Positions 1 to 8,875 of a DNA stretch of 32,866 nucleotides are shown here, one piece after another. The translations under genes were made by a program, and so were the position numbers. The notes beneath the pieces were generated by a model that had not been told where the DNA came from, searched no databases, and worked only from the letters and a program-made list of their open reading frames with translations. The stretch is from Domibacillus sp. PGB-M46 (GTDB lineage: Bacteria > Bacillota > Bacilli > Bacillales > Domibacillaceae). Positions within the stretch are counted from its first letter, which is position 1, and every line of letters begins with the position of its first letter. The stretch lies in NCBI RefSeq assembly GCF_022668875.1, contig NZ_JAKGCR010000033.1, positions 1 through 32,866 of the forward strand, written 5' to 3'.

Positions 1-8
1 CTTCATAG

Positions 9-124
<116 letters not shown>

Positions 125-130
125 AAGATA

Positions 131-160
131 AGACAACTTGAGAAATCAGGTTGTCTTTTT
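131..160 (+). terminator. rRNA operon terminator
   Basis: The stem AGACAAC (131-137) pairs with GTTGTCT (150-156) and is followed by a T run. It lies 7 bases after the 5S gene and ends the rRNA operon. Confidence 0.9.
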
Positions 161-252
161 AGTTTGTTCAAGCCCTTTATCATTTTTGGTTATCGTTCCT
201 CGACTTTAAACTGATCAGGTAAGCCGGGCGCCATTTGAGGAAACCATTACTA

Positions 253-281
253 TTGTTTTTAAAGAAAAATAGATGTATGAT
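253..281 (+). promoter_or_regulatory. Possible sigma-A promoter
   Basis: TTGTTT (253-258), 17 bases, then TATGAT (276-281). It would start a transcript near 288 that ends at the strong hairpin terminator at 487-516. This is two hexamers with good spacing and nothing more. Confidence 0.4.
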
Positions 282-287
282 ACATAT

Positions 288-516
288 ATAAGCTGCATTG
301 TACGTTATGAATTTAAGTTTTAACCTTTAAGCTGTAATAGGGAGTTTTAAAGTGAATCCAGAATGACAAGCCTCTTTTTATGGAGGACAAGCAGGAGAGG
401 ATTCTGAGAACACCCACTTTGAGGAGTGGTGGTTTAAAACTTTCTTTTTTTGAGCGGCAAAGGCGGCTTTTTACAATTGAACTTTCAGCCAGTTTTCAAA
501 AGAAAACTGGCTTTTT
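288..516 (+). ncRNA. Candidate small non-coding RNA
   Basis: No convincing gene lies between the 5S terminator and the catalase, yet the interval has an RNA-gene layout. There is a possible promoter at 253-281, a CCTC/GAGG hairpin near 371-384, a second strong hairpin in which CACCCACT pairs with AGTGGTG (about 410-431), and a classic terminator. In the terminator AGCCAGTTTTC (487-497) pairs with GAAAACTGGCT (502-512), followed by five Ts. A 60-codon frame at 380-562 runs through the terminator and has no good ribosome site, so coding is unlikely. No RNA family could be assigned. The 5' end is a guess; the 3' end is well supported. Confidence 0.35.
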
Positions 517-661
517 GCTGTTTCCTAAGATATTTGTACGCCTGACCGAGATGATGAAGTAACAGATACGATAAGCGATTCCGAATAGGTACGCCACTCA
601 CCTTCTTAAATAGTTTACATACGTTATGAAAGAAGAAGTACTTTTAATTGGAGTGTGAGGG

Positions 662-1522
662 ATGTTTTATCATGTAAAAGAGCTGCAATATCAAGCGAAG
701 CCAGAGAAGCCGGACCCGCTTTATGCAAAAAAGCTTCAGGAAGTACTTGGCGGACAATTTGGAGAAATATCTGTGGCCATGCAATATTTGTTTCAAGGGT
801 GGAGTGTCCGTGGAAATGGGAAATATAAAGACTTGCTGATGGACACGGGTACAGAAGAACTGGCACATATAGAAATGCTGGCGACGATGATTGCGCGCCT
901 TTTGGACGGGGCGCCGGTTGGGGATTTAGAAGAAGCGGCAAAGGATCCGGTAATCGGCGCTATTTTGGGCGGCATGAACCCTCAGCATGCGATTGTATCA
1001 GGACTTGGCGCAATGCCGGCTGATAGTGTAGGAAACCGTTGGACAGCCGATTACATTATTGCGAGTGGCAATCTGCTGGCTGATTTTCGGGCAAATTTAA
1101 ATGCAGAATCACAGGGGCGCCTTCAAGTATGCCGATTGTATGAAATGACATCAGATCGGGGCGTACGCGATATGCTGTCCTGGCTGATTGCACGTGACAC
1201 CATGCACCAAAATCAATGGATCGCTGCTATTAAGGAGTTGGAAGCAAAAGAGAATGTAGTGGTTCCAAGCACATTTTCACGAAAGCTTGAAAAGCGGGAA
1301 GTATCCTATACACTTTTTAACTTTTCAGCTGGAAACCAAAGTGCCGCGGGCCGGTGGGCGTATGGCCCGAGCATGGATGGAGAAGGGGTCTTTCAATATG
1401 TGGAGCATCCTGTGCCGCTCGCTCAGGCACCTGTTTTAAAGCCAGCGCCTCCCTATATTCATGATACCCCGCCTGCTGTTTTAAAAAATTCGACATCTCC
1501 ACCACCACCAAGCATGTGCTAA
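662..1522 (+). CDS. Manganese catalase (YdbD-like)
   Basis: Non-haem manganese catalase that breaks down hydrogen peroxide in the cytoplasm or spore. The 286-residue product closely resembles B. subtilis YdbD and has the family's dimanganese ligands in order: E35 (QFGEIS), E66 and H69 (TEELAH), E149 (NLNAES) and H182 (RDTMHQ). The four-helix core is complete. The C-terminal tail is proline-rich and ends PPPPSMC, a variable part of the family. The ATG follows a GGAGTGTGAGGG ribosome site. The gene is alone, with its own terminator 17 bases downstream. YdbD is part of the general stress regulon in B. subtilis, but no clear sigma-B promoter could be identified here. Confidence 0.95.
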   Translation: MFYHVKELQYQAKPEKPDPLYAKKLQEVLGGQFGEISVAMQYLFQGWSVRGNGKYKDLLMDTGTEELAHIEMLATMIARLLDGAPVGDLEEAAKDPVIGAILGGMNPQHAIVSGLGAMPADSVGNRWTADYIIASGNLLADFRANLNAESQGRLQVCRLYEMTSDRGVRDMLSWLIARDTMHQNQWIAAIKELEAKENVVVPSTFSRKLEKREVSYTLFNFSAGNQSAAGRWAYGPSMDGEGVFQYVEHPVPLAQAPVLKPAPPYIHDTPPAVLKNSTSPPPPSMC

Positions 1523-1538
1523 AAATATTTAAAGGTAA

Positions 1539-1575
1539 AGAGCAATGCAACACTTACTGCTGTATTGTTCTGTTT
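1539..1575 (+). terminator. Terminator after manganese catalase
   Basis: The 11-base stem AGAGCAATGCA (1539-1549) pairs with TGTATTGTTCT (1561-1571) using two G-T pairs and is followed by GTTTT. The T run is short, so efficiency is uncertain. Confidence 0.6.
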
Positions 1576-1614
1576 TAACATAAATATATGTGCATCTTTT
1601 ACAGCATCTACCGG

Positions 1615-1643
1615 TTTACTTATAAATAAGATCGGGTTATAAT
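1615..1643 (+). promoter_or_regulatory. Promoter of the lone rpsN gene
   Basis: TTTACT (1615-1620), a 17-base spacer, then a perfect TATAAT (1638-1643), 45 bases before the start codon. No Zur-type operator was recognised around it. Confidence 0.65.
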
Positions 1644-1688
1644 AAAAGATCTCTCCTACCCTTATTAAAAAGAAGGGAGGTCTTTTAG

Positions 1689-1874
1689 TTGGCAAAAAAA
1701 GCATTAATTGTAAAGCACAAGAATGAACAAAAATTCAAAGTGCGTGAATATACTCGCTGTGAGCGCTGTGGACGCCCTCACGCCGTTCTTCGTAAATTTA
1801 AGCTGTGCCGTATTTGCTTCAGAGAACTTGCTTATAAAGGGCAGGTACCTGGCGTGAAAAAAGCAAGCTGGTAA
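1689..1874 (+). CDS. rpsN: 30S ribosomal protein S14, zinc type
   Basis: Short (61-residue) S14 of the zinc-binding type. It has two CxxC pairs, C24-C27 and C40-C43, in the usual [10 protein letters not shown] and LCRICFREL settings, and the characteristic KKASW end. It binds 16S rRNA in the head of the small subunit. Translation starts at TTG (1689) behind a strong AAGGGAGG site. The normal place for this gene in Bacillus is inside the spc ribosomal-protein operon. Here it stands alone with its own promoter (1615-1643) and terminator (1894-1918), so it is either a relocated gene or a second copy. Confidence 0.95.
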   Translation: MAKKALIVKHKNEQKFKVREYTRCERCGRPHAVLRKFKLCRICFRELAYKGQVPGVKKASW

Positions 1875-1893
1875 ATATATGTGTCATCTTTTC

Positions 1894-1918
1894 AGTCAGG
1901 CCATGGCCTGGCTTTTTT
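1894..1918 (+). terminator. rpsN terminator
   Basis: AGTCAGGCC pairs with GGCCTGGCT across a two-base loop, followed by seven Ts. Confidence 0.88.
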
Positions 1919-2023
1919 TGTATATAAAAAGGCCAGCACATCAGGTAATTGAAATAAATAAGCGGCTTTCCATAACTTTAAAGGGAACGGCAAGGACAAG
2001 TTTATTGTTTTGGCTGTTCGGCT

Positions 2024-2143
2024 TTAAATCCAAGCTTTTTCAAATTCCGAAATTGCAGCTGTTGTGGAGTCCGTTATCTGGTACGCAATGAGATAGCATA
2101 AATGCACGGATAGGTAGATTAAAACAAAACAACGTTTATGCAC
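2024..2143 (-). CDS. Possible 39-residue membrane peptide
   Basis: A short frame beginning with GTG at 2143 behind GAAGGGAG (8-base spacing). It encodes MHKRCFVLIYLSVHLCYLIA followed by a polar tail with two acidic and one Lys residue near the end. The pattern is basic start, one hydrophobic helix (about residues 5-20), then a soluble tail, which is typical of small membrane proteins. It is divergent from the LysE-type gene and nothing similar was recognised. The interval holds no other gene candidate. Low confidence because of its size. Confidence 0.3.
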   Translation of the reverse strand: MHKRCFVLIYLSVHLCYLIAYQITDSTTAAISEFEKAWI

Positions 2144-2224
2144 GATAAATTCTCCCTTCTTTAGGCGTACAAGCCCCTTCGTCTGAATATGATGCATAGA
2201 CATCATTTTTCAGGGGGCTGCGTA

Positions 2225-2851
2225 ATGAACTCAATCTTTACATACATGTTTTTAGGCCTGTCTTTGGCGGCACCAGTCGGACCAGTAAATGCGGCACAAT
2301 TAGACACGGGTATTAAAAATGGATTTTTTCATGCATGGGTTTTTGGAATCGGCGCATTGACTGCTGATACGATTTATATGGTGATGGTATATGTAGGAGT
2401 AGCTCATGTAATTGAGCTGCCGTTTATTAAAACGCTTCTCTGGCTGTTTGGCTGCTTTGTTTTAACATATACCGGTATTGAAAACCTGTTGACACTTCAT
2501 AAAATCGAGCTGGACATGCGGTTTGGCAGAAACATTCCCTTGAGGAGATCACTGTTTTCCGGCTTTTTTATGTCCCTTTTGAACCCGCTTACGATTTTAT
2601 TCTGGCTCGGTATTTATGGATCCATTCTTGCTGAAACAGCAGAATCTTCTACACAAACTCAAATTCTGCTGTACAGCATGGCCGTCATATCTGGTATTTT
2701 AATCTGGGACCTGACGATGGCTTTCCTTTCGAGCGGTGCCCGGCGATTTTTATCTACCGGGGTTTTAAAAGGCATTTCTGTTGTTTCTTCTCTCTCCATG
2801 ATTGGCTTTGGTATTTACTTTGGCATGGAAGCCTACAAAGTCTTGTTTTAG
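2225..2851 (+). CDS. LysE-family amino-acid exporter
   Basis: Integral membrane protein of the LysE/RhtB exporter superfamily, which moves amino acids or related small metabolites out of the cell. The N-terminal signature is present: a first helix followed by APVGPV, then a GIKNGFFHAW and GIGALTAD stretch, and a FFMSLLNPLTILFW segment typical of the middle of the family. There are five to six hydrophobic segments in 208 residues, the normal length. I chose the ATG at 2225 over an upstream one because GGGGG lies 7 bases before it. It converges with the permease on the other strand and their ends overlap by 4 bases. Substrate unknown. Confidence 0.88.
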   Translation: MNSIFTYMFLGLSLAAPVGPVNAAQLDTGIKNGFFHAWVFGIGALTADTIYMVMVYVGVAHVIELPFIKTLLWLFGCFVLTYTGIENLLTLHKIELDMRFGRNIPLRRSLFSGFFMSLLNPLTILFWLGIYGSILAETAESSTQTQILLYSMAVISGILIWDLTMAFLSSGARRFLSTGVLKGISVVSSLSMIGFGIYFGMEAYKVLF

Positions 2852-4209
2852 CTTGTTTGCCCACTGTGATGGTGGGTTTCTTCTTTTTTCCATTTTTTTC
2901 GAAGGATGAGTACAACCACTGCAATTACGGTAACGAAAGCTAAACTGATAAAAAATCCCGGCCGGCTTGCCTGGTGAAAAAGAGTACCGCTGACGGCAGC
3001 AAAAACAAGAATCATGCCGATCACTCTTTTTACTTTATCTCCAGTAGTCGGCTCGATCAGCCGGTGGTACAGCGTTAAAAGAAAAAACCAATTGTAAAGC
3101 AGCATCAATCCGGCTGCGGTCGTTACATATTCATACACATTTTTGGGCAATAACAAAGAAGAAATAATAGATAAAATCAAGCCGACCGATGTCAGTGCGA
3201 CAGCCGGGAACGGAACTTTTCGTTTCTTTTTTGTTTGTTTGCTGAAAATAGCCGGCGCATCTCCTTCTTCAGACAGGGTAAGGAGAATGGTCGTAACAGA
3301 AAACAAAGAAGCCGACATGGTTGAAAATCCGGCGATAATAATGGCTGCGTTGAATACATGAGGAAAAAAGTCAAGATGATAGCTCAGCAAAGCCATCGCA
3401 AAAGGGCTTTTATCCGGCTGAAATGCAGTCCATGGAATGAGCAGCAGAGCGAGCGAAAGAGCTGTTACATAAATGATCCCTAAAATACCAAGCATGACTT
3501 TTCCTGACTTCGGTGCATCTTCTTTGTTGCGCAGATTAATGGCCATAACACCCATTACTTCGATGCCTCCATGCGCGTAAAAAGCAAATAAAAGAGAGCT
3601 CCAGAACCCAATCCCGCCATTTGGAAAAAAGCCGTTTACGGAACGTGGCACTCCTGCTTTGGGATCACCGTTAATCACCCCGGTCAAAGCCAGGACAGCG
3701 ATTACGATAAACATAAAAATAGCAGCTACCTTCATCACCGCAAAAACGGTTTCGAGTTTACCGAATGCTTTTGTTCCAATAAAAAGCACCAAAAGCCCGC
3801 AGACAGCAAAAACAGAAGCAAACATCCACAATGGAATCTGCGGAAACCAAAATTTTGATAAAAGAGAAATGGCCGTTAACTGGCTGCCGATAATCAGCAT
3901 TTCAGAGCACCAATACACCCAGCCGCTGCTAAATCCGGCCCATCGTCCGTAAGCTTTTTTTGCATAAGACCGAAACGATCCTTTTTGCGGATCTTTAGCG
4001 GACATTTTCGCCAGCGCTTCAAAGACAATATACGTTCCGCATGAAGCCAGAATAAAGGCAAAAACAACGGAAGGCCCTGTCATTTGAATGGCGATACTGG
4101 ACCCGAGGAAAAAACCGGTGCCAATAATACAGCCCACTCCAATAAGAGAGAGCTGCCACCAGGCCAGCTTTTCATTATCTTTACTGCCGCCGCACGTTTT
4201 TTGTTCCAT
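2848..4209 (-). CDS. APC-family amino-acid permease
   Basis: Twelve-helix amino-acid/cation symporter of the APC superfamily (453 residues, normal length), close in style to B. subtilis YtnA/AapA-type permeases. The first helix contains the substrate-site motif GCIIGTGFFLGSS. A later segment, FAFYAHGGIEVMGVMA, matches helix 6 of the family. The C-terminus is a basic, His-rich cytoplasmic tail (KKWKKEETHHH). The ATG at 4209 follows GGGGAGG on the minus strand. No terminator is seen between it and the convergent exporter gene. The amino acid carried cannot be read from the sequence. Confidence 0.9.
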   Translation of the reverse strand: MEQKTCGGSKDNEKLAWWQLSLIGVGCIIGTGFFLGSSIAIQMTGPSVVFAFILASCGTYIVFEALAKMSAKDPQKGSFRSYAKKAYGRWAGFSSGWVYWCSEMLIIGSQLTAISLLSKFWFPQIPLWMFASVFAVCGLLVLFIGTKAFGKLETVFAVMKVAAIFMFIVIAVLALTGVINGDPKAGVPRSVNGFFPNGGIGFWSSLLFAFYAHGGIEVMGVMAINLRNKEDAPKSGKVMLGILGIIYVTALSLALLLIPWTAFQPDKSPFAMALLSYHLDFFPHVFNAAIIIAGFSTMSASLFSVTTILLTLSEEGDAPAIFSKQTKKKRKVPFPAVALTSVGLILSIISSLLLPKNVYEYVTTAAGLMLLYNWFFLLTLYHRLIEPTTGDKVKRVIGMILVFAAVSGTLFHQASRPGFFISLAFVTVIAVVVLILRKKWKKEETHHHSGQTS

Positions 4210-4379
4210 TTACACATAACCTCCCCATAGAAATAAATTCTCACGAAAAGGGCCATTTATGTAAAAAGAGGAGTGGGAAAACTGGATTGGCTTCCCTCTG
4301 ACAAAAGGGCAGATCTTTATGTACATTGCATGAAGCCCATGCAAAAAGAAAATCCTATATGAAAAAGCTGAAATCGGGG

Positions 4380-4411
4380 CAAAACAAAAAGAAAAACCGA
4401 ATCGGCTTTTC
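4380..4411 (-). terminator. Terminator of the YqhV-like gene
   Basis: Read on the minus strand, GAAAAGCCGA pairs with TCGGTTTTTC (one mismatch), followed by a T-rich tract. It lies 24 bases after the stop codon. Confidence 0.75.
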
Positions 4412-4434
4412 TTTTCAATAGAGCTTGTCCTTTT

Positions 4435-4710
4435 TTACCTGGATCGCAGGCTGTACAATATAAGCACAATTCCGCACACAAGCCCGATGCTTTTCGTTAA
4501 CGGCATTTTTCCCGCCATTCCATACAGGCCAATGGCTGTTGTGACGATCAATACAACCGGGCCTACCAGGGCAAGCATGCTATTAATGTAAAAGGCTTTT
4601 TCTAAGCTGTTGAATTTCAGCATCAAAAGTGCAGCGGTCACTTCAATACTTCCAGAAATAAGGCGCAAGGTAATCATAAGCAGCAGGGCTTTTTCAATCA
4701 CTACAATCAC
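4435..4710 (-). CDS. YqhV-like small membrane protein (DUF2619)
   Basis: A 91-residue protein with three predicted membrane helices. It resembles B. subtilis YqhV (DUF2619 family), most clearly in the stretch ITAALLMLKFNSLEKA-like (here EVTAALLMLKFNSLEKAF) followed by INSMLALVGP. The function of the family is unknown; in B. subtilis yqhV sits next to the spoIIIA sporulation operon, which is not present here. The start is GTG at 4710 with GAGGTGG 8-10 bases upstream. It has its own terminator. Confidence 0.8.
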   Translation of the reverse strand: MIVVIEKALLLMITLRLISGSIEVTAALLMLKFNSLEKAFYINSMLALVGPVVLIVTTAIGLYGMAGKMPLTKSIGLVCGIVLILYSLRSR

Positions 4711-4864
4711 TTTTTTTTCACCACCTCTTCTACCTGCGTCATTTTCATGTCTGTTCTTTCCATAGCTGGATCGAGCCAGTGAAATCGATTATCCCGTTTC
4801 TTTATGTGTATGCAGATAAAAAGAGGACTAGCTCTGAATTATTAAAGAGAACAAAATAAAAAAC

Positions 4865-4892
4865 AATAAATCAGTAAATCAATAAATCAATC
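4865..4892. repeat. 8-base tandem repeat, 3.5 copies
   Basis: AATAAATC, AGTAAATC, AATAAATC and a partial AATC in direct succession. No gene overlaps it. It is a simple repeat and may have no function. Confidence 0.7.
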
Positions 4893-4977
4893 CCAAGCAA
4901 GGGTTCCTGAATGATCATATGGAGGGGGCAAGATGGATTATAATAATATAGACAGTGCTTAGGAGGTAAAAGTACTG

Positions 4978-5109
4978 ATGGAGGTTTTAAATACTGATAT
5001 CTCTACAAACATGTACGGATGGATGTTGTGAACGGATTCAGATATGCAGAATAAAGCTTTTTATAGAAAAGTACAAGCAAATAAAACAGAAATATTGATC
5101 ATTGTTTAG
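4978..5109 (+). pseudogene. Interrupted micro-ORF
   Basis: ATG at 4978 behind TTAGGAGGT gives MEVLNTDISTNMYGWML and then an in-frame TGA at 5029-5031. The same frame continues open as TDSDMQNKAFYRKVQ... to TAG at 5107. Read through the stop, it would be a 43-residue product. A 9-codon frame (MDYNNIDSA, 4933-4962) with a GGAGGGGG site lies just before it, and its stop overlaps this gene's ribosome site. No family recognised; it may be a decayed small gene or chance. Confidence 0.25.
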
Positions 5110-5361
5110 TTCTTTTTCTTTAATGATGTAACAATAAGCCGAAAATTAAAATGGCTAAATCATTTGCTGTAGTACTAAGACTTTTGAATCTGTTATACTT
5201 CAAATAAGCGGTTTTTGTCGAATAATTAAAGAGCTATAAGATAGTTTGTTTTAGTTAAAATTCGGAATTTAATCCTTGGGTTTTATTTTAAGATAAATAA
5301 AGAGAGTAAATTTTCTCTTTTACTTCCTTAACAAAACACCCGGTGAAAAGAGGGGCAAAAA

Positions 5362-6042
5362 ATGGAAAAAAAGATAGCCATCGTTATAGGTGGTTTAAAA
5401 GGTATAGGGAAGGCAATTAGTCTCGATCTTGCAGATAAAGGGTTTATTACCTATGCCACAACCCGTGAAAAAAATGTAGCGACCAATGTGGAAAACCTAT
5501 TTCCATTGCAAATAAATATCCGGAATGAAAAAGAAATACAAGATGGATTTAAGCATATTATTGAGCAGCATGGTGCCTTAGACGTCCTGGTGAACAATGC
5601 TGGAGTTGGTGAATTCAAAGCATTTGAAGAATTTGATCCTGCAGAATGGGAAGGTATTTTTCAAACGAATGTATTTGGTATTTTTCACTGCACTCAACAT
5701 GCATTTCCATTATTAAAGAAACGAGGAGGGCGTATTATTAATATTAGCTCGATTGCAACGAAAAGAAGCCTTCCTTTTAATTCTATTTATGCAGCCTCAA
5801 AGCATGCTGTCAGTGGAATGGGGAGTGTTTTAGCGGAAGAATGGTACAAAGATAACGTTTTCACCACCAATATCCACTTAGGTGCCACATATACAGACAT
5901 CTGGAAAAATGTTGAAGGTTTTTCTTCTGAAGACATGTTACATGTTCAAGATGTAGCACGTGTCGCTTCATTCGTGGCTACGACTCCTCTGCACGTTCGG
6001 ATTGATGAAATGACAGTGACTCCTCCAAAAGGAGTATTATGA
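5362..6042 (+). CDS. Short-chain dehydrogenase/reductase (SDR)
   Basis: Classical SDR oxidoreductase using NAD(P)H, 226 residues. The nucleotide-binding loop is GGLKGIG near residues 9-15 (the usual T replaced by G). NNAGVG near residue 78 is the fold marker, and the catalytic set is an ISS serine near 130, Y143 and K147 (YAASK). The 3' third is short compared with most SDRs. The ATG follows AGAGGGG. The next gene (GGDEF-EAL) starts 57 bases downstream with no terminator between, so the two are probably co-transcribed. The substrate cannot be read; sepiapterin or pteridine reductases belong to this superfamily, but the PruA-type TGxxxRxG variant is absent. Confidence 0.9.
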   Translation: MEKKIAIVIGGLKGIGKAISLDLADKGFITYATTREKNVATNVENLFPLQINIRNEKEIQDGFKHIIEQHGALDVLVNNAGVGEFKAFEEFDPAEWEGIFQTNVFGIFHCTQHAFPLLKKRGGRIINISSIATKRSLPFNSIYAASKHAVSGMGSVLAEEWYKDNVFTTNIHLGATYTDIWKNVEGFSSEDMLHVQDVARVASFVATTPLHVRIDEMTVTPPKGVL

Positions 6043-6098
6043 TTTTAAAGAGAGATATATAATCAGAGAAATGTAGAATGCAACTGGGAGGTGATTTT

Positions 6099-8642
6099 TT
6101 GTCCTTAAAGAAAAAACTATTATTGATTTTTTCAATAACAGTAACATTAATTCTACTTGTAAATAATATATTATTTTATTTTTACACGAGGGATCTTTTA
6201 ATAAAAGATCAAGAAAAACAGATGGAACTCCTGGCTCAAGAAATTAGCATGGCGATTGAGCATTCACAATTTGGGATAGAGTCATTTGAGAAACAAATAG
6301 GAGAAAAACTTCGAGTTTCAGCCATAGCAGCTCAGAATGCACTTGATCCGGATATAAATAACGTAACGAATGAGCAGCTTGTTGAGCTTAGTAAGAAGCT
6401 TGGCGTTTCTCATATTACCTTGATGGTAAGAGAAGAAGACGACATTAAGGGAGTAAAATCTTCAGACCCGCATGAAAGAAATTTAGGCACGAAGGAATGG
6501 GGGTATTGGTATACAGCTTTTCAACAGTTGTTTGCCAATAAAAATGTGACTATTTCTCAAGGGCAGAAATTGCCAAACTACTGGTCAGGTCCGATAGATG
6601 TTTCTACATCTGATCCTAACCATGTAGACAAATGGGGATATTACTATGATGGAACAACTAATTATATTATTAACCCCTACATGAGAGATAATCAGATACT
6701 AGAGTTCGAGGATCAAATTGGTCCAGAAGCAATTGTAAAGAAAACCTTGGGTAATAACTCTACTTTGTTAAGCATCACGGGGTTTAATCCAGAGACATTT
6801 GGTTATCCGCCGATTTATACTGAACAGAACGGAAAAAAGTTTATCGAATTAGATAACAAGGATGTTACATTCGGAAAATATGAGTATCAAGATAAAAAGG
6901 CCGATGTGGCTGCTGTTAGAAAAGCAATGGGAACAGGCAAATTAGTTAGTTTTCAGAGTACCTCCAATGATAAAAAAGTGTTTAAAAGTTTTATGCCCGT
7001 CTCTACTGAAAATCCATATGTAATTGGAGTAGTAACAGATTATAAGGTCATTCAAGACGTATTAAATAAGCAATTGTTGAATAGCCTAGTTATTTCTATT
7101 ATTGTTTTAGCTTTTGTTTTAATAATGAGCTACTTTTTAGCGGAATACATTGTAAGACCTATAAATCGAATTTTACTAAAAGTAAATGAGATTGCTAAAG
7201 GAAACTTTGGCGAACAGGTATTGATTGAGCGTCGCGATGAATTGGGCCTGCTTGCTGGCCGAGTCAATAAAATGTCATTGAACCTGTTAAACTACACAGA
7301 TGAACTTAAGAAAAAAAATGCTGAAATACAATATCATGCTTATTATGATTTTTTAACCGGGCTTCCTAATCTACGTTTATTCAACAAGACAGCTGTAGAT
7401 TTGGCAAGTTTAAATGACAAACAACCAATGGCATTTTTGTTTCTTGATCTCGATAGGTTTAAATTTATTAATGATATGCTTGGGCATTCTGCGGGTGATT
7501 ACATTTTAAAGGAATTTACAAGACGGGTTTCACCGCTTCTTAAAGAAGAGGAAATTATGGCGCGTATAGGCGGGGATGAGTTTATTCTCCTCTTGCCGGA
7601 TACGAATCATGAAAGAGCAAACTATACCGCCCAAATTATTTTAAAAGAATTAGACAAGCCTTTCATTTATGAAGGAAACGAATTTTTTATTACGGTAAGT
7701 ATCGGAATAAGTTTGTATCCGATGGATGGCAGCAGTGTTGAAAATGTTATTAAAAACGCGGATATTGCTATGTACCGTGCAAAAGAGCAAGGAAGAAACA
7801 ATCATCAATTTTACACTTCAGACATGAACGAGCTTATTAAAAGAAGGGCTATTTTAGAAAAAGGCATGCGCCAGGCATTGGAGCGTCAGGAGTTTACTTT
7901 ACACTATCAGCCTCAAATCGATTTAAACACGGGCCTTATTACAGGCAATGAAGCTTTAATTCGCTGGTTTCATCCAAAATTGGGCGTGATATCTCCGTTA
8001 GAATTTATTCCTTTAGCCGAAGAAACGGGATTAATTGTGCCAATTGGAGAATGGGCATTGCGTACGGCGTGTAAACAAAATCGACAATGGCAAAAGTCCG
8101 GATTACCCGAGATGCGTGTATCTGTTAATCTTTCGCCGCGTCAATTTCAACAAGTAAACTTAGTCGATTTAATTAGTCAAGTCTTACAGGATACCGAACT
8201 TGATCCCCAGTATTTAGAGCTCGAGATTACCGAAAGCATTGCCATGTATAATGAGCAATATGTCATTGCTAAGTTAGAAGAGCTTAAAAATCTAGGAGTG
8301 AAAATTGCAATAGACGATTTTGGTACAGGATATTCTTCACTGAGTTATCTGAAAAAATTCCCGTTCCATACGTTGAAGATTGATAAGTCATTTGTTACAG
8401 ATATAGAAGACGATTCCAATGATAATAAAATTATTAGTACCATTATTGCCATGGCCCATAATCTCAAAGTTAACGTTATAGCTGAGGGAATAGAAACAAA
8501 GGAGCAGCTCCTATTTCTCCGGCAGCAAAAATGTAATGAAGCACAGGGCTACTTATTTAGTAAGCCTCTATCAGTTGAAGAGTTTAACAAGGTATTTAAA
8601 GAACTTCAGAAAGCTGTCCTTTTTAAACTTGATGATAAATAA
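6099..8642 (+). CDS. Membrane GGDEF-EAL c-di-GMP enzyme
   Basis: Bifunctional-type c-di-GMP protein of 847 residues. Order: membrane helix 1 (residues 7-29), an extracellular sensor region of about 290 residues (probably Cache-like), helix 2 (about 326-350), HAMP linker, GGDEF domain with an intact GGDEF at 491-495, and EAL domain with EAL at 618-620 and DDFGTG at 739-744. The EAL domain also keeps [16 protein letters not shown] and AEGIET, which carry metal-binding and catalytic residues, so both synthesis and breakdown of c-di-GMP look possible. The product-inhibition site RxxD is KEEE here. I placed the start at TTG 6099, 7 bases after GGGAGGTGA, rather than at the ATG at 6078. It is likely in an operon with the SDR upstream. 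Confidence 0.93.
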   Translation: MSLKKKLLLIFSITVTLILLVNNILFYFYTRDLLIKDQEKQMELLAQEISMAIEHSQFGIESFEKQIGEKLRVSAIAAQNALDPDINNVTNEQLVELSKKLGVSHITLMVREEDDIKGVKSSDPHERNLGTKEWGYWYTAFQQLFANKNVTISQGQKLPNYWSGPIDVSTSDPNHVDKWGYYYDGTTNYIINPYMRDNQILEFEDQIGPEAIVKKTLGNNSTLLSITGFNPETFGYPPIYTEQNGKKFIELDNKDVTFGKYEYQDKKADVAAVRKAMGTGKLVSFQSTSNDKKVFKSFMPVSTENPYVIGVVTDYKVIQDVLNKQLLNSLVISIIVLAFVLIMSYFLAEYIVRPINRILLKVNEIAKGNFGEQVLIERRDELGLLAGRVNKMSLNLLNYTDELKKKNAEIQYHAYYDFLTGLPNLRLFNKTAVDLASLNDKQPMAFLFLDLDRFKFINDMLGHSAGDYILKEFTRRVSPLLKEEEIMARIGGDEFILLLPDTNHERANYTAQIILKELDKPFIYEGNEFFITVSIGISLYPMDGSSVENVIKNADIAMYRAKEQGRNNHQFYTSDMNELIKRRAILEKGMRQALERQEFTLHYQPQIDLNTGLITGNEALIRWFHPKLGVISPLEFIPLAEETGLIVPIGEWALRTACKQNRQWQKSGLPEMRVSVNLSPRQFQQVNLVDLISQVLQDTELDPQYLELEITESIAMYNEQYVIAKLEELKNLGVKIAIDDFGTGYSSLSYLKKFPFHTLKIDKSFVTDIEDDSNDNKIISTIIAMAHNLKVNVIAEGIETKEQLLFLRQQKCNEAQGYLFSKPLSVEEFNKVFKELQKAVLFKLDDK

Positions 8643-8686
8643 TAGTTAAGCAGATGCAAGGTTATAAATTGAAAGCAACGATTTAA

Positions 8687-8719
8687 AGAACGATTCCTCT
8701 TCTTGGAATCGTTTCTTCT
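8687..8719 (+). terminator. Terminator after GGDEF-EAL gene
   Basis: AACGATTCC (8689-8697) pairs with GGAATCGTT (8705-8713), followed by TCTTCT. The T run is impure, so some read-through to the PTPS gene is possible. Confidence 0.65.
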
Positions 8720-8787
8720 ATCAAGGAACTTTACATGTGTATTTAAATGTGATGACCCAGTTGTTTTTTCTGAAAAGATATCACATG

Positions 8788-8797
8788 TTGGTATAAT
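8788..8797 (+). promoter_or_regulatory. Extended -10 element before double-PTPS gene
   Basis: TTGGTATAAT contains an extended TG plus a perfect TATAAT (8792-8797), 79 bases before the start codon. The -35 position (8769-8774, TCTGAA) is poor, which fits an extended -10 promoter. The leader was examined for a preQ1 or THF riboswitch and none was found. Confidence 0.45.
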
Positions 8798-8875
8798 TCC
8801 TTTAAATGGGAAAAGGAAGTTGGCGTCTTGTCGAAAGGTAATTTCCAGCATCATTTATGAGAGGGAGGATGGATT

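Larger units (their letters stand above)
4711..5361. other. 650-base AT-rich intergenic stretch
   Basis: No intact gene is visible. It contains an 8-base tandem repeat (4865-4892), two tiny frames with good ribosome sites (4933-4962 and 4978-5109, the second interrupted by a stop) and the promoter region of the SDR gene. It is clearly richer in A+T than the DNA to its left and begins an AT-rich block that continues to about 9.7 kb. Confidence 0.6.

Noticed and set aside
380-562. 60-codon plus-strand frame after the 5S gene
   Set aside because: It runs through a strong terminator hairpin, lacks a clear ribosome site and has an arginine-rich, non-protein-like start.
4865-4892. CRISPR-like or iteron-like repeat
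   Set aside because: Units are only 8 bases, directly adjacent and AT-only in character; no spacers, no replication gene nearby. No CRISPR array was seen anywhere in the window.
6078-6098. Upstream ATG start for the GGDEF-EAL gene
   Set aside because: The ribosome site GGGAGGTGA lies after this ATG and fits the TTG at 6099.
8798-8875. Possible preQ1 or tetrahydrofolate riboswitch before the double-PTPS gene
   Set aside because: Neither the preQ1 hairpin/A-rich tail nor the THF core could be fitted; only a weak GGAA/TTCC pairing is present.
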